Below are positions 1 to 5,101 of a stretch of DNA of 5,101 nt, one piece after another. Position 1 is the stretch's first letter; every line of letters starts with the position of its first letter. The notes under the pieces are model-generated. The model was not told the origin of the DNA, did not search any database, and saw only the letters and a program-made list of their open reading frames with translations. The stretch comes from Pseudomonadota bacterium (lineage in GTDB: Bacteria > Pseudomonadota > Alphaproteobacteria > Rhizobiales > Xanthobacteraceae). Location: assembly GCA_023391175.1 (NCBI GenBank), contig JAEWBL010000691.1:1-5101 (forward strand). Direction: 5' to 3'. The position numbers and the translations under genes are program-made.

Positions 1-1045
<1,045 letters not shown>

Positions 1046-1236
1046 GGGTTTCTCTATTCCGTTCCGTCAGGTCTGAAGGAGGGCGGAGACGGACCGCCGG
1101 ACCTCCGGGCAACGATGCGCGCCGTTGGACACCCGCAATGGGGCATCAGCAAGTCCGAAGGCGGGACAGGCGGGCGCAGCGAACGAACGCGCAGCCGCAA
1201 CCGCCCCGCTTCCGCGGGCAGCACACCATGCGGACA

Positions 1237-1263
1237 CTTATGAACGGGTCGGGGCAATGTCAA
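1237..1263 (-). promoter_or_regulatory. Candidate sigma-70-type promoter for secA
   Basis: On the minus strand a perfect TTGACA -35 box lies at 1263-1258. It is followed after 15 bases by CATAAG at 1242-1237, a 4/6 match to TATAAT. The 15-bp spacer is short; alternative -10 registers at 16 or 17 bp match less well. Transcription would start near 1230 and leave an untranslated leader of roughly 185 nt before secA. The perfect -35 box in GC-rich surroundings is the main support. This is inferred from sequence only. Confidence 0.4.
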
Positions 1264-1312
1264 TGCGAGGCGGGTGCCGCGGAGCCCTCCGGGCCGGTGC
1301 TGTGACGAAGCG

Positions 1313-1340
1313 TTGCCGCGGTGCATAGGTGCCGCGGCAA
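1313..1340. repeat. Perfect 9-bp inverted repeat, possible operator
   Basis: TTGCCGCGG at 1313-1321 is matched by its exact reverse complement CCGCGGCAA at 1332-1340, across a 10-bp spacer. The 28-bp element lies between the two candidate divergent promoters, about 35 bp upstream of the efflux -35 box and about 50 bp upstream of the secA -35 box. A third core copy, GTGCCGCGG, occurs at 1274-1282. There is no T-tract on either side, so a terminator is unlikely. A dimeric regulator site is one reading. Because CCGCGG is itself a palindrome and the DNA is GC-rich, chance is a real alternative. Confidence 0.45.
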
Positions 1341-1375
1341 TCGACCATCGCGGCGCGTCCGGGCAATTCCTTTCA

Positions 1376-1405
1376 TGGACACATCCGTTGCCCGATGCTT
1401 AGTAT
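1376..1405 (+). promoter_or_regulatory. Candidate promoter for the adaptor-pump operon
   Basis: TGGACA at 1376-1381 matches the -35 consensus TTGACA at 5/6 positions. TAGTAT at 1400-1405 matches TATAAT at 4/6, with an 18-bp spacer. Transcription would begin near 1412, giving a short leader of about 24 nt that still includes the G-rich ribosome binding site. The surrounding 1364-1425 stretch is less GC-rich than the flanks, which fits a promoter. No other pair of boxes between here and the start codon looks better. Confidence 0.45.
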
Positions 1406-1423
1406 CCGCCGCGACTGCATATT

Positions 1424-1428
1424 GGGGG
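1424..1428 (+). promoter_or_regulatory. Ribosome binding site of the adaptor gene (GGGGG)
   Basis: A GGGGG run ends 7 bases before ATG 1436. A second G-rich run (GGGGGG within 1439-1446) lies about 7 bases before an in-frame GTG at 1454. The true start could therefore be 1436 or 1454; both leave a workable lipoprotein signal peptide. Confidence 0.5.
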
Positions 1429-1435
1429 TAGTGGT

Positions 1436-2752
1436 ATGGTGGGGGGTATCAGGGTGTCGGGTCGGCTGGGCTGCGCGAGCGTGGCCCTCGGAGCTGCCTT
1501 CCTTCTCTCCGCATGCGAGGAGAAGAACACCTACGTACCCCCGCCGCCGCCCAAGGTGACGGTCGCGACCGTGCTGGAACAGCCGGTGACGCGCTTCCTC
1601 GAACTGACCGGCAACACCGCCGCCATCAATTCGGTGGACCTGAACGCCCGCGTGCAGGGCTTCCTCACCAACATCAATTACAAGGACGGCGCCTTCGCCA
1701 AGAAGGGCACCACCCTGTTCGTGATCGAGCAGGACACCTACATCGCCCAGGTTGACCAGGCGAAGGCGACACTCGCGGCCAACCAGGCGGCGCAGGTGCA
1801 GGCCGAGGCCGAGTTCAACCGCCAGAACCAGCTCGCCAAGCAGGACTTCGCCTCGCAGGCCGCCCTCGACCAGGCCCGCGCCAAGCGCGACTCCGCCGTC
1901 GCCCAGGTGGCCAATGCCCAGGCTTCGCTGCAGCTCGCCCAGATCAACCTCGGCTATACCCAGGTCAACGCCCCCTTCGACGGCGCGGTGACGGCCCATC
2001 TCCAGGACGTGGGCGCCCTCGTCGGCTACAGCGGCCCCACCAAGCTCGCCAGCATCGTCCAGCTCAACCCCATCTGGGTGTGGTTCACGCTGAGCGAGCA
2101 GGAAGTGCTGCGAATCAAGGAGCAGCTGGCCAAGCAGGGCCGCTCCCTCACCAGCCTCACCCGCGACCTGCCGGACATCCCGATCGAGATCGGTCTCCAG
2201 ACCGAGACCGGCTATCCCCATGCCGGCCGCATCGACTACATCGCGCCGCAGGTGGACCCCAACCTCGGCACGCTCACCGTCCGCGGCATCTTCCAGAACG
2301 ACGACTTCGTGCTGCTGCCCGGCCTGTTCGCCCGCGTGCGGGTGCCGCTCGGCCAGGCGGCGGCGACCATCCTCGTTCCGGATTCGTCGATCAGCTACAA
2401 CCAGCTTGGTCCCTATGTGCTCACCGTCGGCTCCGACAATGTCGTAGCCCAGACGCAGATCACCCTCGGCCAGCTCCAGGCGGACGGCCTGCGCGCCGTC
2501 ATCGGCGGGCTGAAGGCCACGGACCGCGTCATCATCAACGGCATGCAGCGCGCGGTGCCCGGCTCCAAGATCGACGTGGAGGTGGGCAAGATCGTTGCCA
2601 TCGCCCCGCCGGTGGACGATGGCACCAAGCCTCTGCCGAAGCCCGCCGGAGTGGCGCCCGCCGACGCTCCGGCCCGCGCCATCCCCTCGGTGCCGCCGAC
2701 CCCCAATGCTCCGGCGACGCCGGGTGCGACCCCTGCGACGCCGAAGAACTGA
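1436..2752 (+). CDS. RND efflux periplasmic adaptor (membrane fusion lipoprotein, AcrA/MexA type)
   Basis: This 438-residue protein would bridge the inner-membrane RND pump and an outer-membrane channel in the periplasm. The N-terminus is a lipoprotein signal peptide: Arg6 and Arg10, hydrophobic LGCASVALGAAFLLSAC, lipobox LSAC with lipidated Cys27, and Glu28 at +2. Family domains follow: the first lipoyl half-motif at about 68-100 (ARVQGFL, DGAFAKKG), an Ala/Gln-rich helical hairpin at about 102-172, the second lipoyl half at about 173-210 (YTQVNAPFDGAV), a beta-barrel at about 212-305 with NPIWVWF and PGLFARV, and a membrane-proximal domain at about 306-384 (ILVPDSSI, DRVIINGMQ). Residues 399-438 form a Pro/Ala-rich low-complexity tail, making the protein somewhat longer than AcrA (397 aa). 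A PPPPP run follows the lipidation site at 35-39. Start 1436 is preferred; GTG 1454 is an alternative. The pump gene follows 27 bp downstream in the same operon. The family is certain; the substrate is unknown. Confidence 0.95.
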   Translation: MVGGIRVSGRLGCASVALGAAFLLSACEEKNTYVPPPPPKVTVATVLEQPVTRFLELTGNTAAINSVDLNARVQGFLTNINYKDGAFAKKGTTLFVIEQDTYIAQVDQAKATLAANQAAQVQAEAEFNRQNQLAKQDFASQAALDQARAKRDSAVAQVANAQASLQLAQINLGYTQVNAPFDGAVTAHLQDVGALVGYSGPTKLASIVQLNPIWVWFTLSEQEVLRIKEQLAKQGRSLTSLTRDLPDIPIEIGLQTETGYPHAGRIDYIAPQVDPNLGTLTVRGIFQNDDFVLLPGLFARVRVPLGQAAATILVPDSSISYNQLGPYVLTVGSDNVVAQTQITLGQLQADGLRAVIGGLKATDRVIINGMQRAVPGSKIDVEVGKIVAIAPPVDDGTKPLPKPAGVAPADAPARAIPSVPPTPNAPATPGATPATPKN

Positions 2753-2767
2753 CCCGCCCTCGAACAT

Positions 2768-2771
2768 GAGG
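2768..2771 (+). promoter_or_regulatory. Ribosome binding site of the RND pump gene (GAGG)
   Basis: GAGG lies 8 bases before ATG 2780 inside the 27-bp gap after the adaptor stop codon. The gap has no hairpin or T-tract, which supports co-transcription of adaptor and pump. The SD and spacing fix the start at 2780, giving the family-typical MISRFFIERP N-terminus. Confidence 0.7.
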
Positions 2772-2779
2772 CAGCGCCC

Positions 2780-5101
2780 ATGATTTCGCGCTTTTTCATC
2801 GAGCGGCCGGTCCTCTCGAACGTCCTTGCCATGGTCTTCGTGCTGATCGGCCTCGTCTCGCTGATCCGCCTGCCCGTGTCGCAGTATCCGAACATCGTGC
2901 CGCCCACGGTGTCGGTCTCCACCTCCTATCCGGGCGCGTCCGCCAAGACGCTCATCGACACCGTCGCCCTGCCCATCGAGCAGCAGGTGAACGGCGTCGA
3001 GGGCATGATCTACATGCAGTCTTGGTCGGCCTCGGACGGCACCTACACGCTGGTCGTGTCCTTCGCCATCGGCACCGATCCGAACATGGCGCAGGTGCTG
3101 GTGCAGAACCGGGTCAACATCGCCCTCGCCTCGCTGCCCACGGCGGTGCAGGCGCAGGGCGTGACCATCCTGCAGAAGGGCACCTCGATCCTCGAGTTCG
3201 TGACGCTTGTCTCGCCGGACGGGCGCTATGACGGCCTGTTCCTGAACAACTACGCCATCATCAACGTCCAGAACGAACTGGAGCGGGTGGAAGGTGTCGC
3301 CAACGTTGCGGTCTTCGGCGCCGGCACCTACGCCATGCGCGTGTGGATGGACCCGGACCGCATGCAGGCCTTTGGCCTGACCCCGACCGACGTCTCCAAC
3401 GCCATCCAGAAGCAGAGCCAGCTCGTCACGCCGGGCCAGCTCGGCATTCCGCCGGCCCCGTCCAACGCGGCGTTCCAGTACACCGTCAACGTCGCCGGCC
3501 GCCTCGACGACGTGAAGGACTACGAGAACATCATCGTCAAGGTGGACAATTCCGACGGTGGCCGGATCGTGCGCATCCGCGACATCGGCCGTGTGGAGCT
3601 TGGGGCGCAGAGCTATTCCAAGGACTTCATGCAGGACAACAAGCCTGCAGCCGGCATCGGCATCTTCCAGCTCCCCGCCGCCAACGCGCTCGATGTGGCC
3701 AAGCGTGTGGCCGCGAAGATGGAGGATCTGAAGAAGAGCTTCCCCGAGGGGCTCGACTACATGATCCCCTTCGACACGACCCTGTTCGTGACCGCCTCCA
3801 TCGACGAGGTGTGGAAGACCCTGTTCGAGGCGGCGATCCTCGTCCTTATCGTCATCCTGCTGTTCCTGCAGGACTGGCGCGCCACGCTGGTGCCCGCGAC
3901 CACCGTGCCCGTGACCATCATCGGCGCCTTCGCCGCCATGGACGCCATGGGCTTCACCATCAACCTCTCGACCCTGTTCGCCATCATCCTCGCCATCGGC
4001 ATCGTGGTGGACGACGCCATCGTCATCGTGGAAGGCGTGGCGCGGCACATCGAGGAAGGCATGGCGGGACAGCCCGCGGCCGAGAAGGCCATGGACGAGC
4101 TGTTCGGGCCAGTGGTGGGCATCACCCTGGTGCTGATGTCCGTGTTCCTGCCGGCCTCGTTCATTCCCGGTCTGTCGGGACAGATGTTCAAGCAGTTCGC
4201 GCTTGTCATCGCGGCGACGGCCTTCATCTCGGCCATCAACGCGGCGACCCTGAAGCCCACCCAGTGCGCCCTCTGGCTGCGCCAGCCGGTGCCGCCGGAG
4301 AAGCGCAACTTCATCTATCGCGGCTTCAATGCCATCTATGGCAAGGCGGAGCACTGGTATGCCGGCCTCATCAGCCGCATGGTGCATCACTCCAAGCTGA
4401 TGGTGCTCATCGCCATCGCGCTCATGAGCGTCGCCGGCTACGGCCTCACCCGTATCCCGACCTCCTTCCTGCCCATCGAGGACCAGGGCTACTTCCTCGC
4501 CCACGTCCAGTTGCCGGACGCCTCGAACCTCAACCGCACCAAGAAGGTGATGGCGGATGTCTCCGAGCGCATCCGCAAGGTGCCGGGCGTGCAGACCGTG
4601 CTGGCGATCTCCGGCATCTCGGTGCTCGACAACTCGTCCACCCTCGCCAATGCGGGCGTCACCTACATCACCCTGACCCCCTGGGACGTGCGCTACGCCA
4701 CCAAGGGGCAGGACCTGCTCTCGATGTACGAGAATCTGAACAAGGCGGTTGCCGGCCTCGAGGAGGCGGAGGTGGCGATCCTCGTGCCGCCGGCCATCCA
4801 GGGCATCGGCAACGCCGCCGGCTTCACCATGCAGCCGCAGATCCGCAGCGGCAATTTCGACTACCAGCTGCTGGAGCAGATCACCTCGTCCATGGTGGAC
4901 AAGGCGCGGGCGCAGTCGGCCCTCTCCCACGTGTCCTCCTCGTTCCGCGCGGGGGCGCCGCAGATCCAGGTGGACGTGAACCGGATCAAGGCGGAGACGC
5001 TGGGCATCACGGTGGGCCAGGTGTTCAGCACCATCTCGTCCTATCTGGGCTCCACCTACGTCAACCAGATCAACAAGTTCGGCAACGTCTTCCAGGTCTA
5101 C
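2780..5101 (+). CDS. RND multidrug efflux transporter permease, HAE1 family (AcrB/MexB/MexF-like), 3' end cut by window
   Basis: This is the inner-membrane proton/drug antiporter of a tripartite efflux pump. The window holds 774 residues of an expected 1030-1060. It starts MISRFFIERPVLSNV, with TM1 at about 12-29. The first periplasmic porter region carries SYPGASAK at 50-56, PIEQQVNGVEGM at 65-76, MAQVLVQNRV at 103-112 and FGAGTYAMRVWMDPD at 179-193. TM2 to TM6 span about 342-498. TM4 carries the proton-relay pair Asp411-Asp412 in GIVVDDAIVIVEGV. TM7 is at about 538-556, then FLPIEDQGYF at 563-572 opens the second periplasmic half, with PPAIQGIGNAAGF at 670-682. The TM10 lysine and TM11-TM12 lie beyond the window. 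Two segments differ from AcrB: residues 612-626, where the switch loop should be, and the end of TM6 (LKPTQCALWL). The reading frame is intact and codon use matches the adaptor. It is probably a drug or solvent exporter; the substrate cannot be told from sequence. Confidence 0.97.
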   Translation, partial: MISRFFIERPVLSNVLAMVFVLIGLVSLIRLPVSQYPNIVPPTVSVSTSYPGASAKTLIDTVALPIEQQVNGVEGMIYMQSWSASDGTYTLVVSFAIGTDPNMAQVLVQNRVNIALASLPTAVQAQGVTILQKGTSILEFVTLVSPDGRYDGLFLNNYAIINVQNELERVEGVANVAVFGAGTYAMRVWMDPDRMQAFGLTPTDVSNAIQKQSQLVTPGQLGIPPAPSNAAFQYTVNVAGRLDDVKDYENIIVKVDNSDGGRIVRIRDIGRVELGAQSYSKDFMQDNKPAAGIGIFQLPAANALDVAKRVAAKMEDLKKSFPEGLDYMIPFDTTLFVTASIDEVWKTLFEAAILVLIVILLFLQDWRATLVPATTVPVTIIGAFAAMDAMGFTINLSTLFAIILAIGIVVDDAIVIVEGVARHIEEGMAGQPAAEKAMDELFGPVVGITLVLMSVFLPASFIPGLSGQMFKQFALVIAATAFISAINAATLKPTQCALWLRQPVPPEKRNFIYRGFNAIYGKAEHWYAGLISRMVHHSKLMVLIAIALMSVAGYGLTRIPTSFLPIEDQGYFLAHVQLPDASNLNRTKKVMADVSERIRKVPGVQTVLAISGISVLDNSSTLANAGVTYITLTPWDVRYATKGQDLLSMYENLNKAVAGLEEAEVAILVPPAIQGIGNAAGFTMQPQIRSGNFDYQLLEQITSSMVDKARAQSALSHVSSSFRAGAPQIQVDVNRIKAETLGITVGQVFSTISSYLGSTYVNQINKFGNVFQVY

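Larger units (their letters stand above)
1046..1435. other. Divergent intergenic region between secA and the efflux operon
   Basis: This 390-bp stretch separates two divergently transcribed units. I found no convincing protein-coding gene in it: the open frames are short, Arg/Pro/Gly-rich and lack a good ribosome binding site or recognisable domain. It contains one candidate promoter for each side, an inverted repeat between them, and a small hairpin (CCCGC at 1205-1209, GCGGG at 1214-1218, four-base loop) that would lie near the 5' end of the secA transcript. No tRNA-like or known riboswitch structure was recognised. No T-tract terminator is present, as expected where both units point outward. 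Confidence 0.8.

Noticed and set aside
1125..1328. Small plus-strand open frame in the intergenic region, followed directly by a GTG-started frame at 1329-1559
   Set aside because: Neither has a convincing ribosome binding site or domain. The first runs antisense to the secA leader, and the second overlaps the start of the adaptor in a different frame.
1313..1340. The inverted repeat as a Rho-independent terminator
   Set aside because: No T-tract follows the stem on either strand, and both flanking genes are transcribed away from it, so no transcript needs to end here.
2080..2769. 229-codon plus-strand frame inside the adaptor gene
   Set aside because: It overlaps the adaptor in another frame, is Arg/Pro/His-rich and without domains, whereas the adaptor frame gives a full recognisable membrane fusion protein.
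2753..2783. Five-codon ORF (ATG 2766 to TGA 2783) overlapping the pump start as a leader peptide
   Set aside because: It has no ribosome binding site of its own. Its first bases overlap the GAGG site serving the pump start, so it looks accidental.
1373..4930. Very long minus-strand open frame (1185 codons) antisense to both efflux genes
   Set aside because: Its codons are exactly in register with the sense codons of both genes, so a stop could only arise from sense TTA, CTA or TCA, which are rare in this GC-rich codon usage. The product is a His/Asp/Gly/Val/Arg-rich string with no domain. It is a codon-bias shadow.

Overview
The window is GC-rich and tightly coding. It looks like chromosome from an alphaproteobacterium, most likely of the Hyphomicrobiales (Rhizobiales). 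The grounds are the SecA N-terminus ([17 protein letters not shown]...), the strong GC3 bias, the near absence of in-frame TTA, CTA and TCA codons, and an HAE1-type RND pump. The order is an inference from sequence style, not a database match.

Layout. Positions 1-1045 (minus strand) hold the first 348 codons of secA, the preprotein translocase ATPase, which runs off the left edge. Positions 1046-1435 are a 390-bp divergent intergenic region. It holds a candidate secA promoter on the minus strand (TTGACA at 1263-1258), a candidate efflux promoter on the plus strand (TGGACA/TAGTAT at 1376-1405), and between them a perfect 9-bp inverted repeat at 1313-1340 that could be an operator. Positions 1436-2752 (plus) encode a lipoprotein periplasmic adaptor (membrane fusion protein) of the AcrA/MexA type. 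After 27 bp, positions 2780-5101 (plus) encode the first 774 residues of the cognate RND inner-membrane pump, which runs off the right edge.

How the genes work together. The adaptor and pump form a two-gene operon: same strand, short gap, no terminator, and a good ribosome binding site before the second gene. Together they would form the inner-membrane and periplasmic parts of a tripartite proton-driven drug/solvent efflux system. No outer-membrane channel gene and no local TetR, MarR or LysR regulator is visible, so these lie outside the window or elsewhere. secA is functionally unrelated and simply shares the divergent promoter region.

I do not see a new biological system here. The points most worth a second look are the inverted repeat in the divergent promoter region, the long secA leader with an open frame ending just before secA, the Pro/Ala-rich tail of the adaptor, and two atypical segments of the pump: the switch-loop region and the end of TM6.
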